38,724 bases of DNA from a virus, in the IMG/VR virus record IMGVR_UViG_3300044682_000028, positions 1 through 38,724 of that record; one strand, given 5' to 3'. The position numbers and the translations under genes were made by a program. A model generated the notes under the pieces. It was not told the DNA's origin. It ran no database searches and was given only the letters and a program-made list of their open reading frames with translations. Positions within the stretch are counted from its first letter, which is position 1. Each line of letters starts with the position of its first letter. This document shows, one piece after another, positions 8,937 through 17,506 of the stretch.

Positions 8937-10114
8937 GTTTTATTCCGAACGCGGCGCAAATCGATAAGGCGACTTTCACCGAAGGCGTCACTCCCGTTAC
9001 ACCGATCGGCGGCGAGTGGAATGATACCAGCGCGACTCTCACGACGGGGCAGGTCGCCGGCCTCCGCATCACGGAGAAACGCGCCGCTCACGTCAACCTA
9101 CGCACGGAAGCGGGCGTCGAACTGGGCGGGTCGACGCCTCTGGCGGTTTCCGGTACGGTCGCGGTCTCCACTCTGCCAGCACTGGCGGCCGGCGCGAACG
9201 CGATCGGCACGGTAACGGTCGCCAATCAACCGGCGCTCGTCGCGGGCTCGGCGGCGATCGGCTCGGTGAGTGTCTCGAATCTGCCGGCGACGCAACCCGT
9301 ATCGGGTACGGTCGCCGTCTCGAGTCTGCCGGCGCTGGTAGCGGGCTCCGCGGCGATCGGCTCGGTGAGTGTCTCGGCATTGCCGGCACTGCCGGCCGGC
9401 GCGAACGCCATCGGCACGGTGTCCGATTCGACGCTGGCCGCAATCATCACAAGCGGGAAAGCGGCGGTGACGGATGCGGCGGCAGAGGCTTCGCTCGCCT
9501 CGCTCGCGGCGCTCATTGTGTCCGGCAAGCTCACGGTCTCGGATAGCGCGCTCGACGCGCTCATTGCCTCGGGCGCGCTCGCCGTCAAGGACGCTACGCT
9601 CGACGCGCTCATCTCGGGCGGCAAGCTGGCGGTCTCGGACGCGCTGCTCGAAGCGGTCATCTCGGGCGGCAATGTGAAAGTCGCGCCGCAAACTTCCAAT
9701 CTGGTCACGGGCTCGGGCGGTACGCTTTATCCGCAACTCATCGGCAACTTAATGATTGTGTCGGCAAGCTACACCACCACCACGAAGATCCTGACCGCGA
9801 CGGTCGGCTATTACGTCACGGCGTACGTTTTCACAATCAACCCGGCCGCGACGCAAGCCTCGGGCGCGCCGATCGCCGTGGGCCTGTACGACGTGTCCGG
9901 GGGCACCACAACTTATCTGGCCTACTATCTCGTCAATGTTCCGGCCACGGTCGCGTCGCCTCTGCCGACGTATCCGACTTTCACCGCGCCGGCCGGCTTC
10001 TTCTGGAACAACAAAGTATCGGGCTCGGCTCTCTGGATGGTTGTGTCGTCTCCACTCACGGCGGGCGCGGCGGGCCTGATGCTGAATTACGGGCTCTGTT
10101 CTTTCGTCGGTTGA
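8933..10114 (+). CDS. Repeat-containing fibre-like protein
   Basis: This 393-residue protein starts at ATG 8933, overlapping the spike stop (ATATGA). After about 60 ordinary residues it consists of short repeats: VSTLPALAAGANAIGTVTV, then VSNLPATQPVSGTVAVS, and again with small changes to about residue 165. A second repeat type follows (IASGALAVKDATLDALISGG, about 175-250). Such short regular repeats usually form beta-prism or coiled fibre shafts. Residues 255-393 look like a globular beta-rich head with YYVTAYVFTIN and FFWNNKVSGSALWMVV. I infer a side fibre or spike-associated adhesin made with the spike. There is no enzymatic motif. Confidence 0.75.
   Translation: MSFIPNAAQIDKATFTEGVTPVTPIGGEWNDTSATLTTGQVAGLRITEKRAAHVNLRTEAGVELGGSTPLAVSGTVAVSTLPALAAGANAIGTVTVANQPALVAGSAAIGSVSVSNLPATQPVSGTVAVSSLPALVAGSAAIGSVSVSALPALPAGANAIGTVSDSTLAAIITSGKAAVTDAAAEASLASLAALIVSGKLTVSDSALDALIASGALAVKDATLDALISGGKLAVSDALLEAVISGGNVKVAPQTSNLVTGSGGTLYPQLIGNLMIVSASYTTTTKILTATVGYYVTAYVFTINPAATQASGAPIAVGLYDVSGGTTTYLAYYLVNVPATVASPLPTYPTFTAPAGFFWNNKVSGSALWMVVSSPLTAGAAGLMLNYGLCSFVG
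9252..9378 (+). repeat. 99-bp imperfect tandem repeat in the fibre gene
   Basis: The segment from 9252 recurs from 9351 with few changes: both copies read cggcgatcggctcggtgagt and continue alike. The period is 99 bases, or 33 residues, so the reading frame is kept. Further diverged copies lie on both sides. Such repeats allow the fibre shaft to change length by slippage or recombination. Confidence 0.75.
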
Positions 10115-10119
10115 TTTCT

Positions 10120-10491
10120 ATGTCTACTCGCATTCAGCAAACCCAGCTCCTCACGAGCGCACTGTTTTTGCAACAACTGCAAGGCTCGCTCTACGCCGCG
10201 GCAATTCCCGTGTTTACTGAAGGCGCCGGCGTCACCAATCACGCGAATCGGCTAGCGTTCGCGCGCGGCATTGTGGCGAGTGGCGCGCAACAAGCGGCTT
10301 TCTTTGCGCCGGCTGTCTTGAGTCAAGCGGGCGTCTTGTCGGATCTGACGGCCAACGTCGTCGGGGCAAGTGGAACGGTGATTCAAGACGCTAACTGCGA
10401 CGCGGCGGTCGGCGCGCTCTTCAACGTTTACGCGACTTGGTACGCGGCCGGCATCTCGACGTTTACGACACTGCCACTACTCGGAACGTGA
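10120..10491 (+). CDS. Hypothetical protein between fibre and gp14 genes
   Basis: This 123-residue protein is Ala/Gln-rich and probably helical, with QQTQLLTSALFLQQLQGSLYAAAIPVF near the start. It has no family I recognise. ATG 10120 is used here; a TTG at 10111 overlapping the previous stop is an alternative that adds three residues. Its stop overlaps the GTG of the next gene by three bases, so it belongs to the same coupled group. The position between tail fibre genes and ejection genes suggests a small virion or tail protein. That is inference only. Confidence 0.7.
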   Translation: MSTRIQQTQLLTSALFLQQLQGSLYAAAIPVFTEGAGVTNHANRLAFARGIVASGAQQAAFFAPAVLSQAGVLSDLTANVVGASGTVIQDANCDAAVGALFNVYATWYAAGISTFTTLPLLGT

Positions 10492-10955
10492 TTCGGTTAG
10501 AGCGGACGCTCGACCTCGAGCTCGTGCGGCAAATCATGACGCATGCGGCGCTCTATCCGTTTCTGGCAGACGATTTTTACCCGGCCTCAGAAGACTTTCG
10601 GCCGAATGCAACCGCCTCGATCTGGTACTTGCTGGTCTTCGATGGCGACGAGCTCCTCGGGCTCTTTATGAGTCATCCGATTAACGCGCTGGCCTGGGAA
10701 GTCCACGTCGCGCTCTATCCGGTCGCCTGGGGGCGCCGGGCGAGGGCGGCCGGTAAAGCCTTTCTGTGCTGGCTCTGGCAGATGACGCCGGCGCGCGTCG
10801 TCGTCGGCTTCGTGCCGACGTCGAATCCGCTAGCGGTCGCCTATGCCAAAGGGCTCGGCCTGCGGGAAGTGGGGCGCGTCCCGCTCTGCTATCAGCGTCA
10901 GTTTCAGCTCTTCGACATTGTCATTCTGTGCCGTGAACGGCCGGCAATTTCTTAA
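10488..10955 (+). CDS. GNAT-fold protein in the position of P22 gp14
   Basis: This 155-residue protein has the look of a GNAT acetyltransferase-like fold: an N-terminal helix (ELVRQIMTHAALYPFLADDF), strands around WYLLVFDGDELLGLF, then WEVHVALYPVAWGRRARAAGKAFLCWLW and a final NPLAVAYAKGLGLREVGRVP block. The usual acetyl-CoA loop is only partly matched. It lies immediately before the gp7-like gene, exactly where P22 has gene 14, whose product belongs to a similar small family used in virion assembly. GTG 10488 overlaps the previous stop. An assembly role for the ejection proteins is inferred from this synteny. Catalysis is not shown. Confidence 0.75.
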   Translation: MIRLERTLDLELVRQIMTHAALYPFLADDFYPASEDFRPNATASIWYLLVFDGDELLGLFMSHPINALAWEVHVALYPVAWGRRARAAGKAFLCWLWQMTPARVVVGFVPTSNPLAVAYAKGLGLREVGRVPLCYQRQFQLFDIVILCRERPAIS

Positions 10956-10970
10956 AGGAAAACATCAAAC

Positions 10971-11777
10971 ATGGCAGCACTGGCAGGCTTAGGCCTATCG
11001 ACGGTCGGCTCACTCGTCGGCGCCGGCAAACAGGCGGGCGCGGCGAAGTCCGCGGCGGCGACGCAAGCGAACGCGGCGACGCTCAACGCGGCGACGGAAG
11101 CGGCGGCGACCAATAAGGCCAACACCAACACCGCGCAGAATCTCGCCACGACACAAGCGGCCGAACAACCCTATCAAGCGGCCGGCGCGACGGCGCTTTC
11201 GCAGCTCTCGGCCGGCACGGCGAACGGCGGCGTCTTCAATTCGACCCCGACGTCCGCGCAAGTCATGGCGCAAGATCCCGGCTATAACTTCACACTCGAC
11301 CAGGGGCAACAATCGCTCGAGCGCGCGGAAGCGGCAGGCGGCAGCGTCGGAAGCGGCGGCGCGCTCAAAGCGGGCGCGCAATATGCGAGCAACCTGGCGA
11401 CGCAATCGTACGGAACGGCGCTCAACAATTTCATGGCGACGCGGCAGGCGAATTACTCGAATCTCACGGGGATAGCCAACTACGGGCAGAGCGCTAACCA
11501 AACGATGGCGAACGCCGGCACGGCCGAATCGGCCAACATTGCGGGTACGACCTTACAAGGGACGGCGGCGCAAACCGGCGACTTGCAACAAGCGGCGAAT
11601 GCCACATCGGCGGGCACGATCGGGCAGGCGAACGCCTGGAACTCGGCGCTCTCCGGCATCGGCACGGCCGGGCAAGGCTACCTCGCCTCCCAGGGGCTCT
11701 CGAATCCCTTCAACTCGGGGCAGAGCTCGAGCGGCTATCAGGACGACGCCAACACGGGCGCCGCGAATTTCGGTTAG
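10971..11777 (+). CDS. DNA ejection protein, P22 gp7-like
   Basis: This 268-residue protein resembles the gp7 group of internal virion proteins, which leave the head with the DNA and help it cross the envelope. The Ala-rich N-terminus (residues 1-65) may insert or be helical. The family block is DPGYNFTLDQGQQSLERAEAA (about 102-122), then SGGALKAGAQYASNLATQSYGTALNNF and a Gln/Asn/Ala-rich tail. It is slightly longer than P22 gp7 (229). AAAGGA at 10954-10959 precedes ATG 10971. Two larger ejection-type genes follow, as in the P22 order 7-20-16. Confidence 0.85.
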   Translation: MAALAGLGLSTVGSLVGAGKQAGAAKSAAATQANAATLNAATEAAATNKANTNTAQNLATTQAAEQPYQAAGATALSQLSAGTANGGVFNSTPTSAQVMAQDPGYNFTLDQGQQSLERAEAAGGSVGSGGALKAGAQYASNLATQSYGTALNNFMATRQANYSNLTGIANYGQSANQTMANAGTAESANIAGTTLQGTAAQTGDLQQAANATSAGTIGQANAWNSALSGIGTAGQGYLASQGLSNPFNSGQSSSGYQDDANTGAANFG

Positions 11778-11795
11778 AAGAAGGAACTCAAACTC

Positions 11796-13703
11796 ATGTC
11801 TTCAATGGCTGATCCTAGCGTCATCCTGGCGGCGCAACCTCCTCAGATCCAAAGTTTTCAACAGGCACAAAACCTCGCCAATATCGGCAAATTGCAGCAA
11901 GGGGAACTGGCGGCGCAACCTGTGCAGCTGCAGGCGGCGCAGCTACAGAACCAACAAACGCAACAAAACCTCGACTCGACGAAGGCGCTCAATGACGCCT
12001 GGGCTTCTTCGATGACGCCGGGCGCACCAGCCGGCGCCGATGGTACGCCGGCGACGCCTCCCGGCATCGATTACGACAAGATGCAGAACGCGCTGATTGT
12101 CGGCGGGCATGGCGCGCTCGCGCCGTCCATTATGAAAGCGCACACCGAAGCGCAGACGGCGCAAACCGCGCTACTTGACCAGAAGGCCAAACTGTCTACG
12201 CTACAGGACGATTCAAATGGCGCCATCGGCAACGTCGTCAAGAAGGCCGAATATGATCCGCGCGTCTTCATCCAGCAAACCAGTGCGGGGCTAACGAATA
12301 ACTCGATTGATCCAACGCTCGGCGTCCCGGCTCTCAAGCAAGTGCAAGCGGCGCTGGCGCAAGATCCTACGGGCGCGTCGGCGGTGCCGATCGTGAGAAG
12401 CATCGTAGACGCGGCGATTGCGAAGAGTCCCGAACAACAGAAGCAAATCGCGGCGGCGAACGAAGCGCAAGCCAAACTCACGGCGTCGCAAACCGGCGAG
12501 ACGAAAGAAAACGCCGAATTGCCCGGCCAACAAGCGACGAGCGCGCAACAAGTGCGCGCGAACGCCGCGGCGCAACTCGGCGCCACGAAGACGCCGGACG
12601 AATACGCGGCGGTGCTCGGCCAACTACCCTATTCGGTCGCGCAACAATTCGCCGGCCTGACGCCGGCGCAAGCGCTCGCCAGAGGTCTCAATCCCGAACA
12701 AGCCACGACGGCGACACAAGCGGCGGCGAACGCAACGGAAACGCAGAAGCGCGACTTGCAAACGGCCGCAAACGAAAACGCGAATTTAGGCGTCGCGCGC
12801 GGGCGCCTGGCGGTTGAACAAAGTAACGCGCAAGTGACACGCGCCGCGGCTGATCCCTGGGGCGTGCTCGGCTTAAATAAGAACGCGCCGGGCGCGGCAT
12901 CGGGCGCGCCTGTGCTGCATGGTGATGCGTTCCTCGCGACGATTCCGCCGCAAATGGCGGCGACGGTCAAAGCCGTAGCAGAAGGGCGCCAAACGGATCT
13001 GCCGCGGGGCGGTAAAGAGCTCGATCAACTCATGGGCGCGGTGAATACGTATGATCCGACTTACTCGAAGCAACGCGCGCAGCTGCGGTCGGCCGATACC
13101 ACCGGCAAGCAAGGACAAAACATCGATAATCTGAACGTCGCCGTCGTCCATCTCGACCAGTACCACGAGGTTATGAAGGCGATGAATAACGGCACTTTTC
13201 AACCGGGTAATCAGCTTTACAATTGGGCGGCGGCGAAGTTCGGCGCGGCCAACGTCACAAACCCGGATTTCGTTCGCCAGTCGCTGGCGGGCGAAGCGGC
13301 AAGCGCGCTGAAGGGCAACGCGACGGATCCCGAAATCGCCGGCGTGATGAATACGTTAGGCAAGAATCAAAGCCCGGCGCAACAAGAAGGAACCGCGCTC
13401 GAGGGTCTGAAGATTCTCGGGGCGAAGCTCAACCGTTACGACGAGCGCTATCACGAGCTCGCACAAGATGATCCCTGGTCGCCGATCGGCAAGACGGCGC
13501 AAGCGGTTTTCGATCGCTACGGGATAACGCCACTGGCACGAACGGCCGGTACACCGGCGCCTGCAGCGGGCGGCGGTACCCCGGCTCGTTTGGCGGCTCC
13601 CGCGGCGCCGGCTGTGACGCGCGGCCAAGTGGTGAAGCTGAAAAACGGCTCGAGCGTCGTTGTGACAGCGGTACATCCAGACGGCACTTTCGACGCGAAA
13701 TAA
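11796..13703 (+). CDS. DNA ejection protein in the P22 gp20 position
   Basis: This 635-residue protein is Gln/Ala-rich and helical, with long coiled-coil-like parts at about 25-65 and 225-340 (LQQGELAAQPVQLQAAQLQNQQ near the start). It lies between gp7- and gp16-like genes, so it is taken as the gp20 counterpart (P22 gp20 is 471 residues); sequence alone would not prove it. A more globular region (about 360-590) includes VAVVHLDQYHEVMKAMNNG. After a Pro/Ala linker, the last 30 residues (RGQVVKLKNGSSVVVTAVHPDG) look like a tiny SH3-like beta domain. AAGGA at 11781-11785 supports ATG 11796. Confidence 0.8.
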   Translation: MSSMADPSVILAAQPPQIQSFQQAQNLANIGKLQQGELAAQPVQLQAAQLQNQQTQQNLDSTKALNDAWASSMTPGAPAGADGTPATPPGIDYDKMQNALIVGGHGALAPSIMKAHTEAQTAQTALLDQKAKLSTLQDDSNGAIGNVVKKAEYDPRVFIQQTSAGLTNNSIDPTLGVPALKQVQAALAQDPTGASAVPIVRSIVDAAIAKSPEQQKQIAAANEAQAKLTASQTGETKENAELPGQQATSAQQVRANAAAQLGATKTPDEYAAVLGQLPYSVAQQFAGLTPAQALARGLNPEQATTATQAAANATETQKRDLQTAANENANLGVARGRLAVEQSNAQVTRAAADPWGVLGLNKNAPGAASGAPVLHGDAFLATIPPQMAATVKAVAEGRQTDLPRGGKELDQLMGAVNTYDPTYSKQRAQLRSADTTGKQGQNIDNLNVAVVHLDQYHEVMKAMNNGTFQPGNQLYNWAAAKFGAANVTNPDFVRQSLAGEAASALKGNATDPEIAGVMNTLGKNQSPAQQEGTALEGLKILGAKLNRYDERYHELAQDDPWSPIGKTAQAVFDRYGITPLARTAGTPAPAAGGGTPARLAAPAAPAVTRGQVVKLKNGSSVVVTAVHPDGTFDAK

Positions 13704-13712
13704 AGGTCTCCT

Positions 13713-16700
13713 ATGGCTTCTGGTCAATACTCACTGAGCGATCTGCAAACAGCGGCGCCTCCCGTCGCGCCGGCGACTAGCGCGGGGCGGGGGCGGTTCT
13801 CGGCGGCGGATCTCGCGACGCCTCCCGCGGCGGCGCCGGCTCCTTCGGTGGGCGGCTTTCTCGGCAACCTGGCGCACTCTACCGGCAATTTCGTCGGTAA
13901 TTTCGTGCATGCGGTCGGGCATCCGGTCGACACGCTCAACGCGATGGGTGACACGATCGAAGGCGCGGGCAATGAATACGTGCCGGGCTACACGGCCCTA
14001 AAAACGGCGACGGGCGCGACGCCGGAAACCCTGGCACGTCAGAACGCAACCGTCGACGCTTTCAAGAGCAATTTGAAATCGCGTTACGGCTCGCTCGACA
14101 ATTTCGGCCACACCCTCTATACGGATCCAGTCGGCACGCTGGCCGATCTCTCGGCGGTCGCGGGCGGCGTCTCGGGCGTGGCGCGCGGCGTCGGCACGGT
14201 AGCGGAAATGGCCGACGCGGCGAACGTCGCGGGCGGCGCGGCGCGCGTGGCGAAGGTCGCCAACACGGTCGCGGATGCAACCAACCCGGTTGCGGTCGCC
14301 GGCAAAGTGGTCGGGCCCGTCGTCGATGCGGCGAAAACCGGGGCGGGCAATCTGATGCGCTCGGGCGTCGAGAAACTCACGCAGGGTACGCTCGACCCGG
14401 CCGAAGCGGCGGCGGTCCAATACGGTCACGAGCAAGGCGTACAAATACCGCGCTCGGTTGAAACCGGCTCAAAGGTTGCGGCGAACGCCGAAAACATCCT
14501 CCAGAATATGCCGGGCTCGGCCGGCATTGCGAAAACCGCGAAAGCGGCCACGCAAAGCACGCTCGAAGCGGCCGGCGCCAACACGGTCGATCAGCTCGGC
14601 GCGGCGCCGGGCACGAATGCGCCGATTCCCTCGCCCGTCGACGCCGGCGAAGCGATTCACGCGGCTCTCGATCAAAACATCGCGCAACATCACGCTGCGG
14701 CCGGCGAATCCTACGATTTACTGCGCTCGATCGAGTCACAACCGGAACACCTGCAGACCGTGCAAACCGGAACAAAGCGCGTCGACTCGGGCCTCGTCGA
14801 TGATAACGGCTCGCCGATCTTCAAGACGGCGCCGGTCCTGGAAGATATCCAACTGCCGGTCGACTTGCGGCCGGTCAAAGCGGCGCTACAGCCGATCTAC
14901 GATCGCATGATGCGGCAAATGCCGGTCGCGCAACAGCAGGCCTCGGCCGGGCTGAAGGCGCTCGACAATATCATTAACGGGCGCGACTACGAATCGGCCT
15001 CCATTACCGATGAAAACCTGGGCGCGATCAAGCAGGTTGCTCGGGATACCACGTCGCCGATCGGTCAGGGGCTGGCGAAAGCGGCGGTGAAGCAGCTCGA
15101 TCAAGCGGTGCGCTCAACAGTCGCGCGCGCCGGGCCGGATGCAACGGCCGCGCTCGAGCAAGGGCGCGCCTCGACCATTGCTAAGTACGGCGCGCAAGAC
15201 GTCAAGGATTCACTTCCCACGGAACCGGCGCAAGTCGTGGCAAAGCTCACGGCGCCGGGCGATCGCTCCATCAATTTGCTGCGCTCGGTCGCAGAACAGG
15301 CACCGGAGCAAGTGCCGGCGCTGCGGCAATCCCTCGTTCAAGGCCTGCTCGACCAAACCACGGCCGACGCGGGCATGGCGCGCACGCAAGGACCGCTGGC
15401 GGCGTGGAACAAGCTGGGGCCCGAAACTAAATCTGTCCTGTTCGACAATCCGCAGCAAGCGCAAGGCGTCACGAATTATTTAACGCTGGCGAAGAAAATC
15501 GGCGAAAACCCGAATCCTAGTGGAAGCGCGCAAGTGCTGTCCTTCGTCAAGGGCGTGGGCCTGGTCGTGACTGCGCCGCATGTGGGTATCCCGATGCTGC
15601 TAGGCTCCCGCGCGTTGACGAAAATGCTTTTCAATCCGCGCAACGCGGAAGCGCTGACGCTCGGCCTGAAGACGCCGGCCGCGAGTGGCGCCGCGGGCGC
15701 GGCGCTCGGCGATCAAATCATCAAAGCGGCGGGCTCGGACGTACGGCCTATTCCGTCGCAATCGACGCCGGGCACTAGCGCGCCGGCCGAATCCGTGCCA
15801 GCTATAAGGGGAGTAGTAAGCAATGGAACAAGCACCAACGCCGGAACAGCCACCAACGCCGGACCAGCTCAAGAAGGGCAAGCAATTCGAGCAACGGCTC
15901 AACCAAGTACGGGCGCTGCGAGCGGCCAAACAAGCCAAAGTGCGGCCGGTCCCGGCAGTTCATTCGCCGAAGGCGGCGCCGATCCCCGACTCGGAATCCG
16001 AACCGTTATCAAAGTCCCTGGCAAACCTGGGCCGGGCTATCCCGCGCAATACAAACTCGCAGAGTTAGACGACGTCAACCCTTCGCACAATGGGCTGACG
16101 TTCCAACCGAATCCAAAATACCCAATTATCAACGATCGGAACTACTCCAACCAAGTCAACCAGGGCGAAGTGGTCAAAGCGGCGAGCGCGGCCGAATTTG
16201 ATCCGCTGCAACACACCTCTAACAACCGCGAAGCGACGAGCGGGCCTCCGGTTGACGACTCGGATGGCAACGTGTTGAGCGGCAATTCCCGCACCATGCA
16301 GCAACAGCGCGTCTACGCCGGCAATCCCACGGGCGCCGTGGCGTTGCGCGCGGATCTCAAGGACAAGGCCGCGCTTTATGGCTACGATCCCGCGGAGGTC
16401 GACCGCATGGCGAAACCCACACTACGGCGGGTGATTGACGACTCGGTGCTCGACTCGCCCGCGGCCAAACAAGACGCAATCTCTGATTTCAATAAGTCGA
16501 ACACGAAAGCGCTGACGCCGGCCGAACGCACGATGTCCGACGCGCGCCGCGTCTCGCCTGGGACGCTCGAGGACGTCGCGGCGCGGCTCGACGCCAAAGG
16601 GCCGGATGCGACGGTCGCGCAAGTGCTCGACGGTAAATCGGGGCTCGAGATACTCGACAAGCTGGGCGCCGATGGCGTGATCACTCCGCAAGAGCGCGCC

Positions 16701-17267
16701 GCTTTCGCGGATCCTGACGGACTGACGGCGGCCGGCCGCGATCGCATCCAAAAATTGATGATTGGGCGATTCTTCAGTGATCCCGCGCAACTTGACGCGA
16801 TTCCTGATTTGATCCGCGGCAAAGTCGAACGCCTGGCGGCGCCGCTGGCGCAAGTCGAGAGTAAACCCGGCTGGAGTCTCACGCCGGACGTACAAGCGGC
16901 GCTTGATCTCGTCCACCGGGCGAAGGTCGCGAGGACTCCAAACCTCGACGATTTCATTCGGCAAGACGGCTTATTCGGAACACAGAAGTACTCGCCGCAA
17001 GCGGTCACACTGGCGAAAGCGCTCCAGGGCGCCTCCTCGCCGGACGTCCTGGCCGCGGCGCGGCAATACTCGCAAGATGCGGCGTACGCGGATAAAGGCC
17101 CGTCGTTGATGGGCAACACGCCGACGCCGGCCGAATCCTTCGCCGACTCGTTCGGCGCGATCAAATCGCGCGCGGAAGTGAAGGCGGCGGCGAAGCCTGC
17201 GGCGCCGGCAATCGAAGCAGCCGAATTAAAACCACTGAGCAAGATCGGCAAGAAAAAGAAATCCTAG
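13713..17267 (+). CDS. Giant ejection protein: gp16-like part fused to a ddrB-ParB domain
   Basis: This 1184-residue reading frame is about twice P22 gp16 (609 residues), in whose position it lies. Residues 1-690 are Ala-rich and helical, with Gly/Ala-rich membrane-active-looking segments (about 45-110 and 135-200), as in internal virion proteins. About 690-765 is a low-complexity linker. From about 770 to 1100 the sequence matches the ddrB-ParB family of phage polyvalent proteins: VNPSHNGLTFQPNPKYP, SGPPVDDSDGNVLSGNSRTM with the GNSRT motif near residue 855, then LTPAERTMSDARRVSPGTL and DGVITPQER. Domains of this family are thought to act on DNA and to be injected with it. AAAGG overlaps the preceding stop before ATG 13713. 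The linker contains an alternative frame that may be coding (15823-16068), so the fusion could reflect frameshifts. Confidence 0.85.
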   Translation: MASGQYSLSDLQTAAPPVAPATSAGRGRFSAADLATPPAAAPAPSVGGFLGNLAHSTGNFVGNFVHAVGHPVDTLNAMGDTIEGAGNEYVPGYTALKTATGATPETLARQNATVDAFKSNLKSRYGSLDNFGHTLYTDPVGTLADLSAVAGGVSGVARGVGTVAEMADAANVAGGAARVAKVANTVADATNPVAVAGKVVGPVVDAAKTGAGNLMRSGVEKLTQGTLDPAEAAAVQYGHEQGVQIPRSVETGSKVAANAENILQNMPGSAGIAKTAKAATQSTLEAAGANTVDQLGAAPGTNAPIPSPVDAGEAIHAALDQNIAQHHAAAGESYDLLRSIESQPEHLQTVQTGTKRVDSGLVDDNGSPIFKTAPVLEDIQLPVDLRPVKAALQPIYDRMMRQMPVAQQQASAGLKALDNIINGRDYESASITDENLGAIKQVARDTTSPIGQGLAKAAVKQLDQAVRSTVARAGPDATAALEQGRASTIAKYGAQDVKDSLPTEPAQVVAKLTAPGDRSINLLRSVAEQAPEQVPALRQSLVQGLLDQTTADAGMARTQGPLAAWNKLGPETKSVLFDNPQQAQGVTNYLTLAKKIGENPNPSGSAQVLSFVKGVGLVVTAPHVGIPMLLGSRALTKMLFNPRNAEALTLGLKTPAASGAAGAALGDQIIKAAGSDVRPIPSQSTPGTSAPAESVPAIRGVVSNGTSTNAGTATNAGPAQEGQAIRATAQPSTGAASGQTSQSAAGPGSSFAEGGADPRLGIRTVIKVPGKPGPGYPAQYKLAELDDVNPSHNGLTFQPNPKYPIINDRNYSNQVNQGEVVKAASAAEFDPLQHTSNNREATSGPPVDDSDGNVLSGNSRTMQQQRVYAGNPTGAVALRADLKDKAALYGYDPAEVDRMAKPTLRRVIDDSVLDSPAAKQDAISDFNKSNTKALTPAERTMSDARRVSPGTLEDVAARLDAKGPDATVAQVLDGKSGLEILDKLGADGVITPQERAAFADPDGLTAAGRDRIQKLMIGRFFSDPAQLDAIPDLIRGKVERLAAPLAQVESKPGWSLTPDVQAALDLVHRAKVARTPNLDDFIRQDGLFGTQKYSPQAVTLAKALQGASSPDVLAAARQYSQDAAYADKGPSLMGNTPTPAESFADSFGAIKSRAEVKAAAKPAAPAIEAAELKPLSKIGKKKKS
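15823..16068 (+). CDS. Possible embedded gene in the linker of the ejection-protein fusion
   Basis: An 81-codon frame lies inside the fused gene, shifted by one base. It has a textbook start: the stops TAA (15805), TAG (15814) and TAA (15817) in its own frame, AAGGGGAG nine bases before ATG 15823, then a Pro/Gln and Lys/Arg-rich helical sequence (LKKGKQFEQRLNQVRALRAA). To about 15,960 its codons end in G or C more often than those of the long frame, which is low-complexity there; beyond that point the long frame looks better. It may be a real overlapping gene, or the true N-terminus of a separate ddrB-ParB protein joined by a frame change. Which of these holds is unresolved. Confidence 0.45.
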   Translation: MEQAPTPEQPPTPDQLKKGKQFEQRLNQVRALRAAKQAKVRPVPAVHSPKAAPIPDSESEPLSKSLANLGRAIPRNTNSQS

Positions 17268-17506
17268 TCGGCCGGGTAAAGCTCGCGGTTAGCCGTGTGT
17301 TTTTCCATCGAAGACACCGCAACAGTACAAGAAAACGGCGAGTTGAAGAAGTTCGAACCATTGCCAGAAGCTCATAAGTACTAAGCGTATCGGCGCCGCG
17401 GCCGGGCTCGCTAGACGCCCGCGCCGGACTAAGCCGTACTGCGCCTAAGCGCTCCCTCGCTCCGTGACGTTCGTTTCCGAACGCCTCCACCCCAAAGGAA
17501 AAACAA
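17268..17506 (+). other. Intergenic stretch with a possible 29-codon reading frame
   Basis: This gap separates the ejection genes from the last fibre gene. A frame from GTG 17295 to TAA 17384 would encode 29 residues (CFSIEDTATVQENGELKKFE-type sequence) with protein-like composition, but it has no ribosome site. The second half (17,385-17,480) is GC-rich and can fold weakly. I see no convincing terminator or promoter. Confidence 0.35.
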
